Source: Clostridia bacterium
GTDB taxonomy: Bacteria; Bacillota; Clostridia; Oscillospirales; CAG-272
NCBI GenBank assembly: GCA_024404655.1
Contig: JAKSPR010000148.1
Coordinates: forward strand, 1 to 7,073
Direction: 5' to 3'
Length of the DNA stretch: 7,073 nt
Positions 1-5,365 of the stretch are shown here, piece by piece. A program made the translations under genes and the position numbers. Within the stretch, counting starts at the first letter, position 1. Every line of letters begins with the position of its first letter. The notes below the pieces were generated by a model that saw nothing but the letters and a program-made list of their open reading frames with translations, made no database searches and was not told where the DNA came from.

Positions 1-897
1 ATCGTCAAGGTCCTTGGAATCTGCGCCGTCGATGGTGAAAATGATCTTGTCGCGGAGGTCAAGACGACCGTCAAGGGTCAGCGTTCTTGCCGCCTGAGCA
101 TCAGCGTCAGAGAGAACCTCCGGCGGAAATTCTGTGCGGATATGGTTTTCGTGCAGGATCACGTCATAGTTTGCCTGCTTTGACTGCGCATCGCCGAAAA
201 TGTGAATGATCTTGCCCGCTGCATCGGGATTTTCGGGTTTGGGGTAGCGGGTGATCTCCGCTTCCACCTTGTCGCCTTCTTTTGCGTCACCGATTTCCTG
301 CGCGTTCAGAAGGACTTCCAGTGACAGTTTTCTGTCGTCGGGTTCGATATACCAGCGCTTCGCGCCGCGTTTGTGGAACGGGATCTCACACTGCAGCGTA
401 CCGATGACGGTTTTCAGCGCTCGTTCATTGATGCGGACGACGGAGCCTTCCGCACTTCTCAGCTCCGACGGTCTTCCGCTCTGTCCTCTGCGTGCGTCAC
501 GTGTATTGACACGAACCGTGACCCGGTCCCCGTTCATCGCACCCCCGGTGCTTTCTCTGCCGATATAGAGGTCTTCCGGGTACTTATTTGTAAACGCTGG
601 GTCCGGCGTTAAAAATCCGAAGCCTTTTGCATTGCCGCGGAAGATACCGGTCACATACCCAAGCTGCGCCGCACCGATGACATTGCCTCTGCCGGAAATG
701 CCAAGCTCGTGGTCGTTATACATCTGCTCCAGCGTATCAAAGAACCGCTCCGGATATCCAAGATCCTCGTCCGGAATTTCAAGATCGTCGCGGACCTGTA
801 CCAGAAGTTCTTCCGCCATGCAGGCATTGTATCCCGGTGCTCCGGTGATCTCCTGCAGACGTATGCGGATATTTTCGTCAATTTTTCTTTTTGCCAT
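1..897 (-). CDS. rnr: Ribonuclease R (RNase II/RNB family 3'-5' exoribonuclease), N-terminal part, cut by the left edge
   Basis: The 299 visible residues (MAKRKIDENIR...) run off the left edge without a stop. RNase R is a processive, cytoplasmic 3'-5' exonuclease that degrades structured RNA and works with SmpB/tmRNA. An N-terminal helical region (about 1-70) is followed by a cold-shock/OB-type domain with the signature FRGNAKGFGFLTPD at 86-99. A second OB-like stretch spans about 160-235 (VIGTLQ, KEGDKVEAEI). The last residues, TIDGADSKDLDD (288-299), match the family's catalytic metal-binding motif, with D290, D296, D298 and D299 in the expected places; the RNB domain continues outside the window. 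The ATG at 897 is chosen because AGGAGGG lies 7 bases upstream. Another ATG at 902 is only 2 bases from that site and opens a different frame. The gene follows secG on the same strand, as in many Firmicutes, where smpB usually comes next. The identification is firm. Confidence 0.96.
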   Translation of the reverse strand, partial: MAKRKIDENIRIRLQEITGAPGYNACMAEELLVQVRDDLEIPDEDLGYPERFFDTLEQMYNDHELGISGRGNVIGAAQLGYVTGIFRGNAKGFGFLTPDPAFTNKYPEDLYIGRESTGGAMNGDRVTVRVNTRDARRGQSGRPSELRSAEGSVVRINERALKTVIGTLQCEIPFHKRGAKRWYIEPDDRKLSLEVLLNAQEIGDAKEGDKVEAEITRYPKPENPDAAGKIIHIFGDAQSKQANYDVILHENHIRTEFPPEVLSDADAQAARTLTLDGRLDLRDKIIFTIDGADSKDLDD

Positions 898-904
898 TTC
901 ATTT

Positions 905-911
905 CCCTCCT
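905..911 (-). promoter_or_regulatory. Ribosome binding site of rnr (AGGAGGG)
   Basis: On the minus strand AGGAGGG lies 7 bases before the ATG at 897. It decides the start, because a competing out-of-frame ATG at 902 is only 2 bases away from it. Confidence 0.85.
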
Positions 912-949
912 TTCAGGGAATACATCAATAAAACTTTACAGAAACCGAA

Positions 950-978
950 GGCTGCCGCAAGCAAACCTTGCGACAGCC
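950..978 (-). terminator. Stable hairpin between secG and rnr, attenuator or processing stem
   Basis: The minus-strand RNA can form a 12-base-pair stem, GGCTGTCGCAAG with CTTGCGGCAGCC, containing one G-U pair and a 5-base loop. It lies 24 bases after the secG stop. The following bases (TTCGGTTTCTGT) are T-rich but interrupted, so it is at best a weak terminator. It may partly attenuate transcription into rnr, or protect the secG 3' end after cleavage. No separate rnr promoter is evident, so some read-through is expected. Confidence 0.55.
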
Positions 979-1002
979 CCGAATTTCTATTCATTCTACG
1001 GT

Positions 1003-1377
1003 TTATTCAGCAGCCTCGGTTTCAGCGGGCTGGGTGTCTTCTGCTGCATCAACTGCGTCAGTAGCGGCACCTTCACTGGGAACGGTGTCGGAAGCAACAG
1101 GGGTGTTGATTGCGTCAGAGAAAGACTTGTACTGCTCAACAGCGGTATCCTGGGTAACATAGACGATAACGATCATAATGACAAAGACGACAGCAACCAC
1201 AGAAGTGATCTTGGAGAGCATCTTATCAATGGTGGAACCCTTCGTCTTGCCGAAGAACGTCTCTGCGCCGCCGGCAATGGAACCGGAGAGGTTCTTTGCC
1301 TTACCGTGCTGCATCAGGACGGAAACGATCAGAAACAGTGCAATTACCAGTAAGAGAACGCCTCAAACTGTTAACAT
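1003..1377 (-). CDS. secG: Preprotein translocase subunit SecG, with an in-frame TGA at codon 5
   Basis: SecG is a small membrane protein that stimulates protein export through the SecYEG channel. From the ATG at 1377, which has GGAGG 7 bases upstream, the frame reads M-L-T-V-stop-G-V-L-L-L and continues to TAA at 1003 (124 positions). Positions 6-22 (GVLLLVIALFLIVSVLM) form the expected first membrane helix. The cytosolic loop (23-52) carries the family pattern LSGSIAGGAETFFGKTKG, and the second helix covers about 56-75. A long Ala/Glu/Asp-rich tail (76-124) exceeds the usual SecG end. The stop lies at 1363-1365. The next in-frame ATG (1314) would give 103 residues without helix 1. A single-base change such as TTA (Leu) or TGG (Trp) to TGA would explain it, as would a sequencing error; true read-through is less likely. 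The gene identity is firm, but whether a functional product is made is uncertain. Confidence 0.88.
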
Positions 1378-1384
1378 GAATAAT

Positions 1385-1389
1385 CCTCC
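1385..1389 (-). promoter_or_regulatory. Ribosome binding site of secG (GGAGG)
   Basis: GGAGG on the minus strand lies 7 bases before the ATG at 1377. It is important because it shows that translation was meant to start upstream of the in-frame TGA at 1363-1365, not at the later ATG at 1314, which has no comparable site. Confidence 0.85.
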
Positions 1390-1466
1390 AAACAGATATT
1401 GAATTCGAGGCAGGACCGGCAGCCGTTTGAAACGGAATTCTCACCGATTGCCATAATTTATAAGTA

Positions 1467-1495
1467 ATTATACCACATAAATCAAGAAAAATCAA
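1467..1495 (-). promoter_or_regulatory. Sigma-A promoter of secG (and probably rnr)
   Basis: On the minus strand, TTGATT (1490-1495) is followed by a 17-base spacer and TATAAT (1467-1472). A TGG directly before the -10 box gives an extended -10 (TGnTATAAT). Transcription would begin near 1460, leaving a leader of about 85 bases before secG. That leader contains a 13-base palindrome (1423-1435, CCGTTTGAAACGG on the plus strand) lying between two GAATTC sites. I see no recognisable riboswitch in it. The 1378-1578 gap holds no gene, and no terminator is visible behind the rhamnosidase gene, so read-through into secG is possible. Confidence 0.8.
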
Positions 1496-1578
1496 TAGGT
1501 TTACAAAATCTTTTCAAAGTTTTCCCGATATTTTTTGATGGATTCCGTCACCCGTTCCTGATTTCAGCAGTTTTCCCA

Positions 1579-4155
1579 TCAGAACTCGAAATGATGGTAG
1601 CCGGAGCCGCAGACAACGGATTCTCCGTTCACATCCACATCCGCTGTCACGCCGAAGGGAATCTGTACCGCAAGCTGGGTCTTTCCGTAGCGCTTGGTCC
1701 AGCGGACGGAAATCTGTCCCTTGACGGTCGCAAGGACAGCCTGGGCGGAGGAAAGTTTTCCGGGATAATAAGGCTTGACAGAAACTCTTTCAAAGCCGCG
1801 TCCGGTGGGCTGAATACCGCAGAGGTACGCATAGAACCAGTAGCCGACAGCACCGTACATGGGATGATTGTGGGAGTTCATGCCGGGATTCTTCTTCAGT
1901 TCAAACCGCTCCCAGACCGTAGTAGCCTCATTCTGCAGCATATAGCCGAAGGACGGATAGGTTTCTTTCGTTAAAAGTGTGTATGCGTCGTCAATATAGC
2001 CGTATTTTGCCAGCATATCCATCATGTAGCGGGTACAGAGCTTGCCTGTGGTGAACTGATAATCCTTGTCTCTCAAGTCTTTTACCATGAGATCAGCGGC
2101 AGCCTGACGCTTGTCCTCGGGGAGAATCTCAAGCCACAGGGCAAAGGCCTGACAAGCCTGAGAACCGGAGCCGACCTTTGCATGCTCCTCATCAAACCAC
2201 TTTGCAAGGAAAGCGGTACGGATCTTTTCCGCAAGCTCCGTGTAATGTGCTTCGTCCTCTTCCCTCTCAAGGATTTTTGCAAACTCAGCAAGGAGACGGC
2301 AGTTATAATAGGAATATCCGGTGGACATCAGTGTACCTTCCGTCACTGCTGAATGTGCACCGTCTTCACCGAGGCACGCATAGGCCGGGGATGCCCAGTC
2401 GCCGTAGTAGGAGTAGTCCACGATATAGTCCGTGCTGTGGGCAAGGAGACAGTCTTCCCATGCAGCGAAACCGTCAAAGGCGTCACGGATGCAGTTATAG
2501 TTGCCCGTGTGATACCAGACCTGTTTACCTGCAACCAGATAGGAGGAGCAGACCGGGTCCGCAGGAACACCGCCGAAGGAGATACGGGGACTGCAGCAGC
2601 AGAATGCGCCTTCCTCGTTCTGGGTGTCGCGGATATCCTTGATGATCTTCGGGAAGATGCGTCCGATATCGAAATTATAGGGCGTTTCCTCAAAGCGGAC
2701 GGTGGCGTCGTTCATCCATGCCATACGCTCATTGCGCTGAGGGCAGTCGGTGAGAATGCCATGGATATTGGCTTTTTCGGTCTGGATAACCAGCTTCTGA
2801 ATGGCATTGATCTGTGCGCTGCCGCAGCGGAATTCGCTTGCGCTCTTGATATCGGTATAAAGGGCTACCGCACGGATGCACTGGGGGTCAAAGAGCGGAA
2901 TGCCTTTCAGCTCCACATAACGGAAGCCGTGATAGGTAAACTGGGGCTGCCAGGAGGTGAGGTCTCTCGGGTCACCGGAGGCAATATAGGTATCGGTCTG
3001 TTTGGCATCACGCAGGGGAGCCGTAAAGAGGAAGCCTTCCTCGTCCAACTCTTCCGCAAAGCGCAGGGTGATTTTCTGACCTTCTTTCATGCGTTCCGGC
3101 AGCAGCAGCTTTGTCACGCCTGCGATATTCTGACCGAAGTCGATGATATAAGTACCGCGCTCCGGCTCCGTAACTTCCAGCGGAGAATAGGTTTCACGGG
3201 CTCTGATGGGTTCCATTGCCATGGGACGGAGTTCTCCGCCCGGTCCCTTGTCGATCACAACGGGACGGAATTCCCCTTCCGCGATTTCTTCCTCGGTACA
3301 GGGCTGATCCCACAGAGGATCGGAAGCACCGGCATCGTAGGTCTCGCCGTCAAAGACGGAGGCTTCAGTGATCGCGCCGCGCTTCCATACCCAGCGCTCA
3401 TTTGTGGTAATGCACTGCTTGGTACCGTCCTTATAGTACAGCAAAAGCATAGCATTGAGCATGGGTTTGCCCATATTTTCCGGCAGAGCGCCGCCGTTGT
3501 TGGAGAGGATGAGCGGGTCCGGATTGTTGCTCCAGCCGGGCGCAACGGCCACGCCGATGACGTTAGCGCCTTGCTGTTCAAGCAGCGCTCCTGCTTCGGG
3601 CAGAACGGCATAATAGCAGGTCTTTCTGTAATCGGAGAATGCGGGGTCCATGAAAGCATCGTCTGCATCCATGCCGTTGATGGTGATCTTATGATAACCG
3701 ATACCGCAGACAAACAGGCAGGCGGTCTCCAGTTCCTTTTCCAGTTTGAAATCCCGGCGGAAGTACATGGCACCGAGCCCGGTGTCCTCATCCGCTGTGA
3801 TCCACTGACCCTTCCATGCGCCGTCTCCCAGCGCTGCGCAGACGAACTGTCCGCCGAAGGCGTCGGACTCCTCGCCCTTCACATTGCGGACCTTGACATA
3901 GACATCAAGGAATTTGCCCGCCGGCAGCGGTTTGCCCGCGTATGTCACGGACTGTTCTCTGCTCTCCGTCCAGCCGGAGTGCCAGAGGACCGTCTTTCTG
4001 TCTCTTACCGTGATATCGAATGCTCTCTGACTGTCGTTGTCTGTGTCCGATACCGCAGACCATGAAAAGGTCGGGGTCTTTGTGTCTGTAATACAGAATC
4101 TTGCGTCGGAAAACATCCGTCCGCCGTCAAGGAATATTTCTCTGACTTCAATCAT
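1579..4155 (-). CDS. Alpha-L-rhamnosidase, glycoside hydrolase family 78
   Basis: This 858-residue enzyme is expected to release terminal alpha-L-rhamnose from plant glycosides or pectin fragments by an inverting mechanism. There is no signal peptide, so it probably acts in the cytoplasm on imported oligosaccharides. The order fits GH78: an N-terminal beta-sandwich (about 1-110), a carbohydrate-binding-like domain (about 115-300), a beta-domain containing IDFGQNIAG (338-346), the (alpha/alpha)6 catalytic barrel (about 440-780) and a C-terminal beta domain (783-858). DCPQRNERMAWMND (470-483) is the catalytic acid motif, with E476 the expected general acid. ATTVWERFE (744-752) supplies E749, the expected base, and NSHNHPMYGAVGYW (760-773) is also typical. 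N475 replaces the usual Asp of DCPQRDER, and A479 and N482 replace glycines. Length and ending are normal for the family. The ATG at 4155 has AAGGAG 7 bases upstream. No transporter or rhamnose catabolic gene is adjacent in the window. Confidence 0.95.
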   Translation of the reverse strand: MIEVREIFLDGGRMFSDARFCITDTKTPTFSWSAVSDTDNDSQRAFDITVRDRKTVLWHSGWTESREQSVTYAGKPLPAGKFLDVYVKVRNVKGEESDAFGGQFVCAALGDGAWKGQWITADEDTGLGAMYFRRDFKLEKELETACLFVCGIGYHKITINGMDADDAFMDPAFSDYRKTCYYAVLPEAGALLEQQGANVIGVAVAPGWSNNPDPLILSNNGGALPENMGKPMLNAMLLLYYKDGTKQCITTNERWVWKRGAITEASVFDGETYDAGASDPLWDQPCTEEEIAEGEFRPVVIDKGPGGELRPMAMEPIRARETYSPLEVTEPERGTYIIDFGQNIAGVTKLLLPERMKEGQKITLRFAEELDEEGFLFTAPLRDAKQTDTYIASGDPRDLTSWQPQFTYHGFRYVELKGIPLFDPQCIRAVALYTDIKSASEFRCGSAQINAIQKLVIQTEKANIHGILTDCPQRNERMAWMNDATVRFEETPYNFDIGRIFPKIIKDIRDTQNEEGAFCCCSPRISFGGVPADPVCSSYLVAGKQVWYHTGNYNCIRDAFDGFAAWEDCLLAHSTDYIVDYSYYGDWASPAYACLGEDGAHSAVTEGTLMSTGYSYYNCRLLAEFAKILEREEDEAHYTELAEKIRTAFLAKWFDEEHAKVGSGSQACQAFALWLEILPEDKRQAAADLMVKDLRDKDYQFTTGKLCTRYMMDMLAKYGYIDDAYTLLTKETYPSFGYMLQNEATTVWERFELKKNPGMNSHNHPMYGAVGYWFYAYLCGIQPTGRGFERVSVKPYYPGKLSSAQAVLATVKGQISVRWTKRYGKTQLAVQIPFGVTADVDVNGESVVCGSGYHHFEF

Positions 4156-4162
4156 GATGTGG

Positions 4163-4168
4163 CTCCTT
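4163..4168 (-). promoter_or_regulatory. Ribosome binding site of the rhamnosidase gene (AAGGAG)
   Basis: AAGGAG on the minus strand is 7 bases from the ATG at 4155 and fixes that start. Confidence 0.8.
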
Positions 4169-4193
4169 GTTTTGATTTTTACTTGTTAGGAAT

Positions 4194-4222
4194 ATTATAC
4201 TGTGTTTGTAGGGAAATGTCAA
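4194..4222 (-). promoter_or_regulatory. Perfect-consensus sigma-A promoter of the rhamnosidase gene
   Basis: The minus strand shows TTGACA (4217-4222), exactly 17 bases, then TATAAT (4194-4199). Transcription would start near 4187, with a leader of about 32 bases. So strong a core promoter implies that control, if any, is by repression. The palindrome CTTTGCAAAG just upstream (4239-4248) is a possible site. Confidence 0.88.
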
Positions 4223-4238
4223 TCGGTGGGGGAAAATT

Positions 4239-4248
4239 CTTTGCAAAG
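4239..4248. promoter_or_regulatory. 10-base perfect palindrome in the divergent promoter region
   Basis: CTTTGCAAAG lies 16 bases upstream of the rhamnosidase -35 box, between the two divergent promoters. It could be a regulator half-site cluster, but it is short and no regulator gene is next to it. Chance is a serious alternative. Confidence 0.25.
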
Positions 4249-4292
4249 GGTAAAGCCTGAGAGACACACTGAAGATTTCTTTGAACAGCTTC

Positions 4293-4321
4293 TTTACTTA
4301 TTTTTTCGTTTATGATATACT
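4293..4321 (+). promoter_or_regulatory. Sigma-A promoter of the MNT/HEPN unit
   Basis: TTTACT (4293-4298), a 17-base spacer and TATACT (4316-4321), with TGA before the -10 box giving an extended -10. Transcription would start near 4328, inside the inverted repeat described next. It is divergent from the rhamnosidase promoter. Confidence 0.75.
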
Positions 4322-4341
4322 ATCAACAGTATCATTGATAG
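4317..4341 (+). promoter_or_regulatory. Overlapping inverted repeats at the start of MNT transcription, candidate operator
   Basis: CTATCAA (4320-4326) and TTGATAG (4335-4341) form a perfect 7-base inverted repeat with an 8-base spacer. A second, overlapping one pairs ATACT (4317-4321) with AGTAT (4328-4332). Both cover the -10 box edge and the expected transcription start, where toxin-antitoxin operons often carry an autoregulatory operator. As RNA the two would be mutually exclusive hairpins. Binding by the MNT/HEPN proteins is an inference. Confidence 0.45.
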
Positions 4342-4345
4342 AAAC

Positions 4346-4350
4346 GGAGG
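4346..4350 (+). promoter_or_regulatory. Ribosome binding site of the MNT gene (GGAGG)
   Basis: GGAGG is 7 bases before the ATG at 4358 and confirms that start. Confidence 0.8.
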
Positions 4351-4357
4351 TATTCCA

Positions 4358-4675
4358 ATGACTGACATCACCTATACTGTAAATCAGATCAGAGATATTG
4401 TACTGCCCATTGCAAAAAAAAACAGCATTTCAAAAGTATACATCTTCGGTTCTTATGCCCGTGGGGACGCTGATGCGTCAAGCGATATAGATCTTCGGAT
4501 TGACGCCGAAAACCTTTCAGGTATTCTCGGTTTCAACAGTCTGTATTCCGATCTGGAAAATGCCCTTGACAAACCACTGGACATCGTAACAATACAATCC
4601 CTGCGTGATCATCTGGATGAACCACTGACAAGACGATTTGTCAAAAACATAAAGAAGTATGAGTGTTTGCTATAA
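4358..4675 (+). CDS. mntA: MNT-domain nucleotidyltransferase, MntA-type antitoxin of a HEPN-MNT module
   Basis: This 105-residue protein is a minimal nucleotidyltransferase. The active-site signature GSYARGDADASSDIDL occupies residues 31-46, with D43 and D45 as the first two metal-binding acids. D75 in PLDIVTI is the likely third, so the catalytic triad looks complete. In studied HepT/MntA pairs the MNT protein neutralises the HEPN ribonuclease by transferring AMP groups to a tyrosine near its active site. The gene is complete (ATG with GGAGG, TAA stop) and of normal length for the family. Its partner toxin gene begins within about 10 bases of the stop but is broken, so this looks like an orphan antitoxin. 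Such proteins might still act on HEPN toxins encoded elsewhere; that is inference. The symbol is by family resemblance. Confidence 0.88.
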   Translation: MTDITYTVNQIRDIVLPIAKKNSISKVYIFGSYARGDADASSDIDLRIDAENLSGILGFNSLYSDLENALDKPLDIVTIQSLRDHLDEPLTRRFVKNIKKYECLL

Positions 4676-4680
4676 GAGGA

Positions 4681-5069
4681 ATAACAATTAAAGCGATATC
4701 ACCATACTACAGCACATGTTGTCATATTGCAATGCCATTGAATCTCTCATTACCCGATTTGGTAAAGATCCAGACTTATTCCGATCAGATATTGCCTATC
4801 GTGATTCCGTCAGTATGAACATTTTACAGGTCGGAGAGTTATCGGGCAGGTTGTCAGAAGAATTCCGCACGCAGTCTTAAAACTCCCTGCCATGGAAAGA
4901 TATGAAAAACATGCGCAATTTCTTTGCTCACAACTACATGCAGATGGACACACGGCTGATATGGCTTACTGCAATCAATGACATTCCGAAAGTGAAGGTC
5001 TTCTGCGAAAACAAGATCAGCGAATCCACCAAGACATTTTCTGATGACACCGATGATATAACCATCTGA
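4681..5069 (+). pseudogene. hepT: HEPN-domain toxin gene (HepT/DUF86 family), broken by stop codons
   Basis: Codons in one frame from 4683 to the TGA at 5067 give a clear DUF86/HEPN protein: SDITILQHMLSYCNAIESLI..., then ILQVGELSGRLSEEF, then LPWKDMKNMRNFFAHNY. The ribonuclease motif R-X4-H-X-Y is intact at bases 4914-4937 (RNFFAHNY). In known pairs the toxin cleaves RNA and its Tyr is the target of the MNT partner. Three defects break it. No ATG stands at the expected start (AT then AAC AAT; a lost G would restore ATG). TAA follows at 4689-4691, and a second TAA at 4878-4880 precedes the catalytic half. What remains translatable is at most two pieces of 54 (ATG 4716) and 55 codons (ATG 4902). 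The frame itself is not shifted, so decay is recent, or the errors are in the read. Family assignment is firm. Confidence 0.85.
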
Positions 5070-5086
5070 TAAATACATTATCAGAT
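5064..5086. repeat. 9-base-pair perfect hairpin over the hepT stop codon
   Basis: ATCTGATAA and TTATCAGAT form a perfect 9-base inverted repeat with the 5-base loop ATACA, overlapping the TGA-TAA stop pair of the broken HEPN gene. No T-run follows, so it is not itself a terminator. It may protect the 3' end or be a remnant of a mobile element edge. Confidence 0.5.
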
Positions 5087-5109
5087 AAACTTACCATATA
5101 ACAGCTCAC

Positions 5110-5155
5110 AAATATCCGAACCAAGTTATAGGCTCGGATATTTTTGTTCTTTTTA
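5110..5155 (+). terminator. Rho-independent terminator after the MNT/HEPN unit
   Basis: AAATATCCGA (5110-5119) pairs perfectly with TCGGATATTT (5134-5143), with a further CC/GG pair inside. It is followed by TTG then TTCTTTTT. Strand + has the better T-run; the minus-strand copy of the stem is followed by only TTTGTG, so termination of the facing minus-strand remnant would be weak. Confidence 0.8.
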
Positions 5156-5157
5156 TC

Positions 5158-5322
5158 TTATGGATATTTCGGATCAAAACAGAATACCGCTCGATACTTC
5201 ACCTCAACATCGTTTACATTACTTTGATAGATAAGGCTCTGATTTTTCCAGGATGATGCGTCAAACCCAGGAGCCGTCAGATTCTGCGTTCTGCGGATAT
5301 GCTGACTGAGATGGCTCTTATT
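5158..5322 (-). pseudogene. Unrecognised gene remnant, C-terminal 54 codons
   Basis: Between the terminator and the pRiA4b-type gene, one minus-strand frame is open for 54 codons, from just after stop codons near 5323 to TAA at 5158. It contains no ATG, GTG or TTG suited as a start and no ribosome binding site. The translation is protein-like: it begins NKSHLSQHIRR, has GFDASSWKNQSL in the middle, and ends VKYRAVFCFDPKYP. It looks like the end of a gene whose front was lost. I do not recognise the family. The frame differs from that of the upstream 505-residue gene, which ends normally, so it is not simply that gene's extension. Chance openness is the main alternative. Confidence 0.4.
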
Positions 5323-5365
5323 TTATCATCAAAATTCAAAGAAGTACCAAATAATTATGTACAAA

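Noticed and set aside
651..902. 83-codon minus-strand frame starting at ATG 902
   Set aside because: It is the out-of-frame neighbour of the rnr start. The ribosome binding site is only 2 bases from this ATG, and the overlapping rnr frame carries the catalytic motif.
709..1353. 214-codon plus-strand frame across rnr and secG
   Set aside because: It is antisense to two identified genes and their intergenic hairpin, with no start signal and low-complexity Asn/Gly-rich content.
1363..1365. Selenocysteine at the secG TGA
   Set aside because: SecG is not a known selenoprotein family, the position is in a membrane helix entry, and I see no clear hairpin directly after the TGA as bacterial insertion elements require.
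2353..4065. 570-codon open frame on the plus strand, antisense to the rhamnosidase gene
   Set aside because: It lies wholly inside a convincing GH78 gene, has no ribosome binding site, and its translation shows no recognisable domain. Long antisense frames are common opposite GC-rich genes.
4854..5078. 74-codon minus-strand frame opposite the HEPN gene
   Set aside because: It is antisense to the recognisable HEPN coding sequence, including its RNFFAHNY motif, and has no start signals.
5110..5143. Possible CRISPR repeat or mobile-element terminal repeat from the ATATCCGA/TCGGATAT copies
   Set aside because: The two arms form a single hairpin followed by a T-run, which is a terminator. There is no regularly spaced repetition.
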